A stretch of 64,000 bases of DNA from contig NW_017802935.1 in NCBI RefSeq assembly GCF_001625305.1, positions 1,735,567 through 1,799,566 of the forward strand. The letters are read 5' to 3'. The position numbers were made by a program, and so were the translations under genes. The DNA comes from Branchiostoma belcheri (lineage: Eukaryota; Chordata; Leptocardii; Amphioxiformes; Branchiostomatidae). Every line of letters begins with the position of its first letter. The stretch's first letter is position 1. The notes under the pieces are model-generated. The model worked only from the letters and a program-made list of their open reading frames with translations. It did not search any database and had not been told where the DNA came from. Of the stretch, positions 47,207 to 57,400 are shown piece after piece.

Positions 47207-47550
47207 TACGTGCCAAGGGAAGGTCTTTCAGCACTAGGGAAAGGGATGGTGAAGGATAGTACAGGGAATGGGGAGAGTACAGTTTAGTACAAGGTGGGGA
47301 AGGAGCTTCAGCACCAGGGAAAGGGATGGTACAGGATACTACAGGGTGGGGAAGGAGCTTCAGCACCAAGGAAAGGGATGGTACAGGATACTACAAGGTG
47401 GGGGACGGCACTTCAGCACCAAGGAAAGCGAGAGTACACAGTAGTCTAGGGTGAGGGAAGGCTGGGGAGAGTACAGTATAGTACTGGGTGGGGAGGGTAT
47501 TTCAGCACTAAGGCCGGGACAGGCATAGTACAGTATAGGGTGGGGAAGGT
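47207..47550. repeat. minisatellite, core unit 52-53 bp
   Basis: Units contain 'GGTGGGGAAGGAGCTTCAG' and 'CAC(C/T)A(A/G)GGAAAGGGATGGT' followed by ACAGGATACTACA. TTCAGCAC recurs at about 47227, 47307, 47359, 47412 and 47501. The central copies are 52-53 bp apart; the outer ones are 80-89 bp apart because of an extra 'GGGGAGAGTACAGT' segment. Strongly purine-rich on the plus strand. Confidence 0.85.
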
Positions 47551-47579
47551 CCAGTACTTACATTAAACAATACATATAG

Positions 47580-47720
47580 AATACAACACGGTGTATGCCG
47601 TATCGCCCGAGGTACCAGCCCGACCGCGCGTCGGATCGCCCGACGGCCGAAGGCCGGAGGGAGATCCGATCCGCGGGAGGGCTGGGACCGAGGGTGATGC
47701 GGAATACACCGTGTTGTATT
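47580..47720. mobile_element. GC-rich foldback element
   Basis: Begins AATACAACACGGTGTATGCC and ends with the inverted GGAATACACCGTGTTGTATT. Pairing continues inward through CCAGCCC/GGGCTGG and CGGATC/GATCCG blocks to a GACGGCCGAAGGCC centre, so nearly all 141 bp fold. It is far richer in CG dinucleotides than its surroundings. The bases 47721-48020 are also CG-rich, with a repeated CCCGGGCCGTAC motif, and may be part of a larger element. A minus-strand AATAAA at about 47720-47725 could end the LRR receptor transcript. Confidence 0.75.
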
Positions 47721-48060
47721 TTATTTATGTCATACCCATCCAAGAAAACGCGCCTTTCAATGCGAAATGAGCGAAAATTTGGTGTCCCTAAACCCAAAAA
47801 ATGCGACAACATCAATTCCAACGTCCGAATTTTGTATTCGAATTTCGAAATCGGTGCACGCGGTTAGGCCGAAACGCGTTCGAATCGTTCCACGGAACAT
47901 TTGGAAGGCCCGGGCCGTACGCGTTAAGAACCCCCGGGCCGTACCGCTAGTTATCACACGGGCCGGAACACCCGTATCGAACGTGATCGCGGCCCAGGTA
48001 GGACATAAAAAACAAAACAACTGGTAGCTGAAGTCAGGTATGATTTAGTCCACACTTGGG

Positions 48061-49329
48061 CTAAATACTTTGACGACGATAACTTGTTTTGTTATTGGAA
48101 TCAACCATATTTAACATAGATACATTCTTGCTTAAGCTTTTTGACCTGTGAATTTGGTCTTTGTTATCATTTTTGGATAAGAAATCATCCTTAGCAGTGT
48201 TAATGAGTACATTTTGATATGACAGCTTTTGATGATTTTCATTCTTTGAGGTTTTGGGTTTGCGTAGAGCCCAGTACTTAATGTTAGTCTGCCATCTGCC
48301 CACCTGTTTTGGATTGTTATATAAAGGCATGGGCTGTGTTTTAGCCATTGCAGCTCCCTTTGGTCTGGTATCTTTGCATACATCTCTGTGCATGGCTGCT
48401 ACAGACATGCCATAGAATCTAACATTTGTGTTCTTGTGTGAGCTTGTCCTGTTTCGTGGCAGTGTTCCATACAGCTTTGCCTTCCTTTCATGTGCAGCTA
48501 TTATGTGATACTGTGGGCCTTGTGTGATTTGAGGGGCTGTGCCGTGGAATGAATGTTTGTCACCTTGCCTGGTTGGTGAAGGAAGGGCCACCTTAGCTGC
48601 AGCAGTGTAAAGTGTTCCTGTATTATCCTGTACTTTGTTAGATGGCAGAGTCACATGTAGTGTCAGAGGGTAGGACAGGGGTCGTATTGTGGAATTTTGG
48701 TAGTTGAAGTACTCATCTGGGATCTCCCAGTATTGATGTAGTGACGCTGGCCGTGTGGTCTTGTAGTTGAAGTAGCTGTCCGGAATGTACCAGTAATTGT
48801 TAGGACTCTCTGGTGAAGTATTTTGGTAGTTGTAGTACTGGTCAGAAATCTCACTGTATTGCTGCACATTGTCTGCATGTGACATTTGATATGGTTCAGT
48901 CACTTCAGTGGCTGTAAGAATAATGACATTTGGTCCACGTATCATCCAGTGTTTCAGGGGGAAGGCAGACTGTAAACCTGCTTGATTTTCCTGTGAACAA
49001 CAGCGCTGTCTTCTTGTAATGGAACTTACAAGCACTATTATTATCAGAATGACAACAGTTAACATTGAAATCACTCCTACATTTAAGGATATGCCTTTCT
49101 TTGGCTGTTCTGTCACACTCGTAACAGGATTTGTTTTGCTGAGGATATTCTCAGTTGTGTTGACCGTGGGCACTTCAGTGGTCAAAAGCTTTGTTTCCTC
49201 TGCACAGTGTGCTGTAAGGAGAGTTGAAGACAGTCTCTGTCTGTTGTTCACACACAGTACCATCAGGAGTGCTGGACATGGGTGCAGTGAAGACATGTAG
49301 GTGGGTTTTCTCCCAAGTGTTGATAACAC
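48061..49329 (-). CDS. LRR receptor-like gene: transmembrane segment and tyrosine-repeat tail (second frame)
   Basis: This frame is open for 422 codons and has no upstream ATG, so it must be reached from the ectodomain frame (49175-50635), which it overlaps by 155 bp. Its early part has a Thr/Ser-rich stem (TTEVPTVNTTENILSKTNP), then a transmembrane helix NVGVISMLTVVILIIIVLV (residues about 83-101) and a stop-transfer TRRQRCC. The cytoplasmic tail carries three tandem 21-residue units (residues 157-219) with YxxI and Y(Y/F)NY tyrosine motifs, then about 200 polar residues rich in Lys, Asn and Ser. The overlap frames differ by +1 relative to the ectodomain. I read the pair as one type I receptor gene with an indel, an unrecognised intron, or a real +1 frameshift. 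No known family was recognised for the tail. Confidence 0.7.
   Translation of the reverse strand: MLSTLGRKPTYMSSLHPCPALLMVLCVNNRQRLSSTLLTAHCAEETKLLTTEVPTVNTTENILSKTNPVTSVTEQPKKGISLNVGVISMLTVVILIIIVLVSSITRRQRCCSQENQAGLQSAFPLKHWMIRGPNVIILTATEVTEPYQMSHADNVQQYSEISDQYYNYQNTSPESPNNYWYIPDSYFNYKTTRPASLHQYWEIPDEYFNYQNSTIRPLSYPLTLHVTLPSNKVQDNTGTLYTAAAKVALPSPTRQGDKHSFHGTAPQITQGPQYHIIAAHERKAKLYGTLPRNRTSSHKNTNVRFYGMSVAAMHRDVCKDTRPKGAAMAKTQPMPLYNNPKQVGRWQTNIKYWALRKPKTSKNENHQKLSYQNVLINTAKDDFLSKNDNKDQIHRSKSLSKNVSMLNMVDSNNKTSYRRQSI
48673..48861 (-). repeat. three in-frame 63-bp coding repeats (tyrosine motif units)
   Basis: Units read QYSEISDQYYNYQNTSPES, NYWYIPDSYFNYKTTRPAS and QYWEIPDEYFNYQNSTIRP. Each has a YxxI site followed three residues later by Y-(Y/F)-N-Y. 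YxxI fits general SH2/ITAM-half sites, and Y-x-N is the Grb2 SH2 binding pattern; this is motif knowledge, not a demonstrated interaction. Confidence 0.85.
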
Positions 49330-50635
49330 ATGTCACGTTCTTCATTTCTTCAATACCTCTGTTGTAGTTACTACCTTGCAATTGGCTACTGTTGACATCT
49401 GATAGAACAATAGCAACAATTTGGGGTTTGCAAGACTTGTCTACAGCCACAGGAACAATATGCAGAGTCTGAGTTCTTCCCGGCAATGCTACCTTTACGG
49501 CGGGGACGTTTTCCCATGCATGTTGGCACAAGTGGGTGATGTTTCCAGCATGTTTGTCTGATTCTGTGTTGTTTACTGATATGAGAATCAATGGCAGGCT
49601 ATATTTTGTTTGGCTTTTTGTCCTTTGTTGAAGAAAAGTACATTGACTTTTGAGTTCCACACTTGGCTGAGCTGCCTGTGTGTGGTTGTCATGTTGCATT
49701 TGGACATGATAAAACTGTGCCATTTCGGGGGATTCAGTGATACAGAAAAGTGCTTCATTAACTCTTACTGCAATGCGCTGGGCAGAAAACAGACGATAGC
49801 CCAGTTGCCAGTTCATATCCAACTTATTGAGAGAAAGCAACCTATTCCCACCTAGAGACAGTATTCTTAGTCTGTGTAGCCCCTCTACAGTTTCCCTTAA
49901 CAAATATGTTAACACATTACTGCTCAAGTCTAGGTCTACCAGCAATGACAGTGAGTTAAATGTATGTTGAGGAATGATTTTGATAGAATTGGATTTCAAG
50001 GAAAGTTTTCTTAACCATTTCAGATTGTAAAACCAAGATGGCTGGACACTTTGCAAAGAGTTATTGTCAAGTAACAATGTTACTAGGGAAGTGAGGTTTT
50101 GGAAGCATTTTGAATCCATGCTACTTATAAAGTTGTGTGACAATGACAGAAAGTGGAAAGTCATTGTTTGAAACTCATCACCAAACCAACTTCGCTTTAC
50201 ATGGGTCAGGTTGTTGAAGTCAAGTTGTAATGACCGCAATTGAGGGAACCTAGTCCAAAGACCCTGTTCCAAATCTGTGATTCCACATTCAATGAAAGCA
50301 AGGTCTCGTACTTCCGACTGCTGAGGTGGTCGTAGTTTCTGAACTGACAGTTTCCCAAATGAGAACCCCCGAATCGCTACACGGTTATTGTTAGGAAGGC
50401 ATGCTGTGGTTGGCTGTGAGGAGTTCTTTATATCTAGTACTGACTGTCGCTGTAGCTGTGCAGTGCATGATAAACATATGCCCTCAGGGTGGGGTCGATT
50501 ATATGATGGTCTATTAGGTTCGTGTTGAATACAGGATGACCAGGATTTTGTGTTCTTGCACCCAGGAAAACATGTCGGGTCCAAACTTGCACCAGTCACA
50601 ATGATGGTGCAAACAACTATCACTACACTTAACAT
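49175..50635 (-). CDS. LRR receptor-like gene: signal peptide and leucine-rich ectodomain (first frame)
   Basis: A single open exon of 486 codons. The start gives a signal peptide (MLSVVIVVCTIIVTGAS), then a Cys-containing N-cap (TCFPGCKNTKSWSSC, GICLSC), then about six leucine-rich repeats between residues 105 and 290 (e.g. LRSLQLDFNNLTHV, LVTLLLDNNSLQSV, LRKLSLKSNSIKII, LVDLDLSSNVLTYL, LRILSLGGNRLLSL). A Cys-bearing domain with many N-glycosylation sites follows (NNTESDKHAGNIT, NVTC). This frame ends at 49175 with no membrane anchor; the anchor and tail lie in the +1 frame at 48061-49329. Amphioxus is known for large LRR receptor repertoires; this may be a lineage-specific immune or adhesion receptor, but the family was not identified. 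Confidence 0.75.
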   Translation of the reverse strand: MLSVVIVVCTIIVTGASLDPTCFPGCKNTKSWSSCIQHEPNRPSYNRPHPEGICLSCTAQLQRQSVLDIKNSSQPTTACLPNNNRVAIRGFSFGKLSVQKLRPPQQSEVRDLAFIECGITDLEQGLWTRFPQLRSLQLDFNNLTHVKRSWFGDEFQTMTFHFLSLSHNFISSMDSKCFQNLTSLVTLLLDNNSLQSVQPSWFYNLKWLRKLSLKSNSIKIIPQHTFNSLSLLVDLDLSSNVLTYLLRETVEGLHRLRILSLGGNRLLSLNKLDMNWQLGYRLFSAQRIAVRVNEALFCITESPEMAQFYHVQMQHDNHTQAAQPSVELKSQCTFLQQRTKSQTKYSLPLILISVNNTESDKHAGNITHLCQHAWENVPAVKVALPGRTQTLHIVPVAVDKSCKPQIVAIVLSDVNSSQLQGSNYNRGIEEMKNVTCVINTWEKTHLHVFTAPMSSTPDGTVCEQQTETVFNSPYSTLCRGNKAFDH

Positions 50636-52227
50636 GCTGAATATGAAACTATATATGATATCTAAGTTCTGTAATAATAACGGTCTGTGCCGATGTCTGA
50701 TGCAGGGTTGTTACCCCCAGTCAGGGCCGGCAGACAACCAGACGGTTGGCGTGCCTGAAAAATGAAATAAATTATCCTTGCAAAGTTGCAATCAAAATGA
50801 CAAAGCATCAATACTTTGGGCACTTATACACAAGTATCATGACAAATATAGTACACCTTCATATGCATAGCAAAACGACTAGGCTTTTGTTACTTACTAA
50901 TCATGTTTATACAGTGTACAATGAATTAAAAAGTCTATCAAGTAACAAAATTAGCCTAACCTACCTTTCTCCTATGACCAGAAATCTTACAGCCTCCCTC
51001 TTTTGTCAGTTTGTCTGATTCAAGATGTCCTGTTTTTTTTTACCGGTAGCCGTGAGCATGTAGCGGAAGATCGCATGAAGTTTGCCACCGCTGAGTGAAC
51101 TAGTTGTACATCTCTTGCAGTGTGTACTGCAACCTGTTCAGTTCTCACAATTTATACCTACTAGATCATCTAATTTTATGCATTGTCAGGGTGAGGGTAA
51201 AGCAAGAGGGCAAGCAGCACTAAGCCTGTTGAGTTGTTTTCCTACTTGTGGAAACATTAAAGACGTCAAAGGGTTTAAAAGTGTATTTCAAATGCTTCAA
51301 GTATCAAATGATGGCGGAATTTGCTAAGAAATGGCATTAAATGTCAATATCCAACAGATGTTTTTCCTCATCCAGAATATCTTTTTGTTTTTCCGACCTG
51401 AAATTGCATTGGATGCCTTTAAAGCCATTTTTCATAGATGATACTGTGACTAGTATTAGCTCTTTGTTTTGTTTGAATTTCCCGCCATAAGTCCTTATAC
51501 GGACGCCCGCGGTGTTCCCAGCATGCAGTTCGACTCCATGGCGTACTTGTCTGCTCCCCCCACCCTTGTGACCAACTGACGACAATTTCTCTGATTTTTG
51601 GTGAGTAATTCGCAACAAAACTGCCATTTTCGACACTCTACAGATTGTGTAGTACATGTAGAACCCATTTGTGGTAGTATTAGTGGAATACGAGTCGTGA
51701 AAGATGAGAAAAATGACGATTTTGTTGTGGATAAACAAGTCCATTTTTGCTGCCTCAGGACGTCTCGATTGCATGCAAATTTGCATGCACACGCAGTGAC
51801 TACGTGTGCGCCATTGTCTCCTTTCCCTCCACTATCCTCCCGTCTAACGTCGCAAATATTTCAGGGACCTTCCATCCGTAAATTCCTGGGTTCACTTCGA
51901 TCCGTTGACAAGGGGCATGTGGGAGGGGGGCATCGTCGTCGGCAGGGTGGGAGGGCGCGGGGGGAGGGCGGGAGATCGGGGAAAAATCGGTGAGGGAGAT
52001 TTGGTGCATTTTTGCGCTGCAAATGGCGCCGCGTGGCACCACGGCATTCTTACAGGCACTGCGCCCGCCTGTTATAACACACTATCGGATTTCCCAGGCC
52101 GGAGTTTGTCGGTACAATGGGCACGGTGGGACAGGGTAGCCGGGAAAGAAGGGCAGCGCTGGCGCCTGCTGAGGGAGGTGGGGAGGGGGGCGAGTTGGGC
52201 CGTCGGTGGGGAGGGCAGGGTGTGGAG
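50636..52227. other. region between divergent genes; putative ZNF148/281 first exon
   Basis: No protein-coding exon was recognised. A donor, TTTTTG|gtgagtaatt, at 51600/51601 could end a non-coding first exon of the zinc-finger gene. The stretch 51880-52230 is G-rich and CG-rich (for example GGGAGGGCGCGGGG near 51950), consistent with a promoter-proximal region. The assignment to the zinc-finger gene rests only on position and orientation. Confidence 0.35.
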
Positions 52228-52661
52228 TAGGGCTGCGGACCGGTACATTGTACCGGTCCAATACCGTAAAAATCGTTTCGGTACAGGTCCAAAATACCGG
52301 ATCATGAAGTAACGAGTATATACCGAAATAGCTAGTTTACACCATGTATATGACTAAAGATAGTTAAATCCTACCACAAAGACGAAAAATTAGCACTGGA
52401 AAAGACGTAAACACCGTCGATTGATTTGAGATCCTCAGTCTCACGAGACATCGCGAGAGTGTGGCTGATCCAGGGTTGTGATAAAGATACTGACAAGTTG
52501 TCAACACTTTATTATTGTTTCTGTGTCATGATTGAAAAAGTGAAGAACACGTGTTAATTTGCCAAATTGTTCAGGTACAGGTACAGGTCCGGACCTGTAC
52601 CTAAACCTCTGTACCGGTACCTGTACCTGTACCTGATGTTACGTTTAGGTACGCAGCCCTA
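52228..52661. mobile_element. hAT-type MITE, perfect 8-bp TSD
   Basis: Ends TAGGGCTGCG and CGCAGCCCTA are perfect inverted repeats, flanked by the exact octamer GTGTGGAG at 52220-52227 and 52662-52669. An 8-bp duplication is the mark of hAT transposons. The subterminal parts are made of GGTACAGGTACAGG / CCTGTACCTGTACC and ACCGGTAC blocks, which make extensive hairpins. 434 bp, no coding capacity. A diverged copy lies at 5380-5775. Confidence 0.92.
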
Positions 52662-52669
52662 GTGTGGAG

Positions 52670-54385
52670 TGACACACATACAGGGACACAACATAGCAAC
52701 GTCGCGTGTGCGTCATAGACGCGTCAGGCGGCAGTATAATTATGCATAATCTTTAGTTTAGTGTAGATTTCTAGCTTCTTTGATGATTTTGGGTTTAGAT
52801 GCTAGTTTTTAGATGTTCAATTTGCAATAAACTTATCATTTCTTTTGGAAATTTAGGTCATCAAAGGCAATTCAAATATGGGCATACCCAATTAAAGGAA
52901 GCTCCTTAAGGAAATTATTAAAGTCATTGCGTTTTTTTAGTCAAAATAGTCAAAGAAGACACTTGATACTCAAGAAATGATCTGTCCAGGGAGTAAAAAG
53001 AAATGATATTCAAAACATGATATTCTTCATGATTTCTTCCTCTTCACCTACTACTACTGTCGTACTGAGTACTGCCAAGCCCCACAACTGGGGTTATTGG
53101 CAATATTGGGTCTTCTTGGCACAGATTGTGCCAGAAAATTATCACTGATATCAGTTAGTAAAAGAAATTACTTTTGCCTCATGGAATAGAGATGTTTGTG
53201 TTAAAAAGTGTGTGGATGAAAAATTTTTCATAAAGATACCCAGATTTGATTTGGGTACACAAAAGAATTCTGAGCAACTTGATGAAGATGTGAGGCGTAC
53301 AGTCCTTATCCATCCATGTCATCCAGATTTGCTAGTAACAGCCTTAAAAATATATGTGTGAAGCTATATAAAACATTGTTCACTTTTCAAAATTTTGTCA
53401 CTATGAAAGCATGAAATAGTGTGTGTAACTGTGTATCACCAGATGAAATGTCTTCCTGACATATATTTACAATTACATGGCTATAGATATTTTTTTTCAC
53501 TACTGTGACCTAAATTCTTGCAACTAAATCTGATTAGTCTCCACCGAAGATTAGATGGACAGTTTATTAAGTTTTGTCCACAAACCCAGCATTAAGTCTG
53601 GTATTAACTGGGTTCCTACATCAAACATTGCAATATTTCATTGTCTGTCTGGCAGATTGACATCGATCCTATAAGTATAACAGAGATTTAACTGTTTTTG
53701 TTTTCATGAGATCTTGATGCTTGTGTACCACAAACAATTCTCCGGTGCTTTTTCACTGTGCAACTGTGCTTTTTCCATTTTCCTAGTTTCATGGATACAA
53801 TTTACAGAGACTTACTCAAACTACATGTAGTTACATACACCTGTACTACAACTTATAAAGCTGATATATTATGTTATCATTGTTGACTGAGGAAAGTCAA
53901 GGCATCAATTGCTAAGAGCAGGGGTGGCAGCTTATATGACCCATTTTATATGGACAATTTATCTTTATATGGCCCACTGCACCAAAATAAGGTAAAAATG
54001 TCACTGGAGATGTTGTTACTGCATGCTTTTATATGCATGTTCTTTAACATGCTAACTGCTCAGAAAATAAATCTTTTAGGAAAAAAGTATTTTCTTTACT
54101 GTTGTTTGTTCTTGTCGTTTATGCAAAAGGCAGATCATATAGACCCAGATTTCAGTCATGAACATTTTTACCATGTTGTATCTTGGTAACTAAGTAGCTT
54201 GTGCTGTGTTTTCCTCTTAAAGCGATATTATGTTAGATCATTGCGCCAAAACTTTTAATATTTGATGATCAGATTGAAATTTTCTCAACTTTCAACATAT
54301 TAGTGTGGTTATTTCGCTGTCAAGCCATGTACCACATGTAAATGGTCCCATGATTTGAAGGTCTGACTTTCCTGTTTGTGGGCAG
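52670..54385. other. no feature recognised; probable 5' intron of the zinc-finger gene
   Basis: AT-rich, without recognisable exons or clear repeats. A 3' splice site (TTTGTGGGCAG) at 54385 leads into the first coding exon, so this stretch is most simply an intron separating a non-coding first exon from the ATG exon. Confidence 0.5.
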
Positions 54386-54418
54386 GTGTGTGGAGACGAG
54401 CGGTGAGGCGACGTCAGC

Positions 54419-57400
54419 ATGGCGGAGGCCAGCGAGGAGTCTATCGTTCTGAAGATCAAGCAGGCGCTACTGACCAAGAACCGCTCCGGTGAGGGCTCGG
54501 AGATGCCGGTGGAGCAGCCGGGAACGCGGGAAATCCTGGTACAGCATGGGAACGGTTCAGCTCATGTAAGCATACTTTTAGTTTTGTCTTCTTTCAATTT
54601 TTTCTGAAAAGTTGTGCTCAGTTGTTTGTAAGCAGAATATGGGAACGGTTCAGCACATATAGGGACACTTTTAGCTTTTTGTCTTCTTCGTTCGATTTTT
54701 TTCAGAAAAGTTGTGCTCAGTTGTATGGAAAGATGTGCTGGCATTGCCTTGGAAAGTAAACAGATAGTCAAATTTCAATCCATAGGTAGACAGTAGTCAA
54801 CTACTTTTCTTGTATTGATCTGTTTGTTACCAATTTTCCATTCCATTTCATGTCATCTGTCAATGTATTCATGGTTAAGAAATGACATAATCATTTTAAT
54901 GTGTCGTCCGATCTTTTGATTATTCTGTTCTAGCTCATGCTTTGATTTGGTTTGATTTGTTTTAATTCTGAATAACTGACGGAGGGAACCCTTTTGTATA
55001 AAGGGTGACGCATCCATATTTCAGGTGCAAACAGTGGAGGTACCTGAACCTGTACAGACAGAGACTGTCATCGACCCAACCGACCAGTTATACGAGACAA
55101 AGGAAGAACAAATTCAGGTATCCAAGTGTGGTAATACTAGTACTAACTTATTGTAAGATGATTTTTTGTGGTTTAGATTTAAAGAGTTTAGACTGGTTAT
55201 GACTGGTGTTGCCTGCTTTTTTATACTTGTCAACATTTCTAGTTAGTCATGTCTTGAATTTGGTACCAAGAGTATATAATGAGCTGTGCATGATAGAAGG
55301 CGAAAGTCTATTATGTTTTTACAATTGTCAGAATTCCAGCTTGTAACGTATTGATAAACAGAGATATGTTCCACATAACTAGGAAACTGTAAATAGTTCA
55401 GATGATGTTTGTTTACGTATAAACGAAAACATCCCTACAATACGATTGATAAGATGATCACAAAGACAAAGAAAATTTCTATGTACCTTGAAGTGGAAAT
55501 TTGTATTATGTATGATCATAAGGTATATGTAACACAGAACTGTACAAGACACTGACTAGAAAAACTGAACTAATGTACTAACCAGGTCTTGCCTCTCTGT
55601 CACCATAATCATTGTACCATGAGGTCTGTTGTGGTACACATTGCATCCTGCCTGCTTTACCCTTGTCAGCACGAAGCTTGTAGTTAGAAGGCAGAGTAGT
55701 TGTTTACAAATCCTGCTTGTGCAGATGTTTGCAGATGCAGTTGTAACCGGAAGAGTGTTTGTTACGGCTGTGTACACGTACACCATACTTGTAAATTGTT
55801 CAGGTACAGGTGCAGACAAAGTTTCTTGTGTGTTGGAACCAGAACAAATTATAACCCTATTAAGACACCAGTTTTTAAAAATGTAAACAGTACCTGTACC
55901 TGTGCTGTAGTTTGTAGCCTGTGTCTGTTTTTTGCATGTTGCTGCGTTGTCTGCATGCCTGCTATAACACCCCTCTCACCCACCCTGCACTGTAGGATGT
56001 CGAAATTTCCTTGCAGCCCGAAGACATCCCGCAAAACGAGGAGGTTGTGGTGTCCCAGGAGGATGAAGAAGACGACTACCTGAGCGTCCCGTTACACGAC
56101 GGGCGGTCGCCGCGTGCTCGGCGCCACAGCTCCAGCTCAAGTGAAGATAGTAGTGATAGTAGAAGTGAGTCTGAGTCTGAATCCGCAGGTCAGAGTCGGC
56201 ATCATATTTTCTGTTCAACTCTTGGTTTTTGGTTTTCCTGTCTTCATCTTTGTTGCTGGGTGCTTTTGCTTTCCCTTCTGTTAATTTCTAGAAAATATTT
56301 ACAGATTTACAAAGGAAAATTTTGTGAACTAACACTAGAAAACTTACATGATTTGTAAAATTACTCTGAAATTTGAAGTGGTCTTTGCTCTACATTATGT
56401 TCCTCTTGGCTGAAGGAGGTTTAAAGTTTAAACCAAATTCTAGTGATATACTAACTTATTATGATTTGATTTTTTATTTCAACATTGTTTAAGACAAGTA
56501 CAACACATAGTGGTGACACACTCTTCCAGTGTTCACCCAAGTGTTGTTACTTATATTGATATCATCCCTGGAAGGGAACAAATTAATAAAAGTATACATA
56601 AGATTTCTTAAACTTTGCTCTTTCATGATCCCTCTTTGGATGATGGAACAGAGACCATGTATTGTATCATTCATTCCAAACCCATATGTCTAAAGTAAAA
56701 TTGTTTCTTCATTTCTGCGCTCTTGTGGAAAGTATGTAGACCGCAGATATGGGCAAAGGTGTATTGACTCAACTTGAACATTGTTTTATTTTCCTGGCCA
56801 ACAGAAGACATGGTGATTGACCAACAGTCAGCACCGAGCACGTCCAAGCCTCGCAAGAGAAGCATGAGTACTGGCACCGGGGAACGGCCGCACAGGTGCA
56901 ACAGGTGTAAGGCTGCCTTCAAGACATCTTACCACCTGAGGAGACACATCTCTACACATACTGGTACGTCTGCTTTCCTTAAGGTGTTTCTTAAGACTTA
57001 TGGTAGTGATATTCTGCTCTTAGTCTTGATGTAGATTTGGCAAGCAGTTGCCTTCTTAATGCTTAACAAGCAGAAATGTCTTCATTGATTTTCCCCATAT
57101 GAATAAATGTCTCTGTACCCACTTTCCTGTTTTTTTTTTTTTGTTTTTTTGTGTGTGTGTGTATTTGCCTTTGGAAATCCTTGAGGAGAATTTATAGCTC
57201 AGAGAATACTGCAAAGCTTGTCTGTGGTCTATGGAAGAAAGGCATTGATGGTTGCGTATTTCCAACTTTCCCTAGGTGAATATGCGTACCATTGTCTGGA
57301 ATGCAGCAAAGGTTTCCGGACCAAGTACCATCTAGACCGTCACCAGATAGTGCACAACAAAACCTGTAAGAGCATCCCTTAAAGGCTAAGTGGCATGGAT

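Noticed and set aside
48061-49329. Treating the tyrosine-tail frame as an independent gene
   Set aside because: It has no ATG before the stem region in a good context and starts inside the ectodomain frame; a shared receptor gene explains both halves better.
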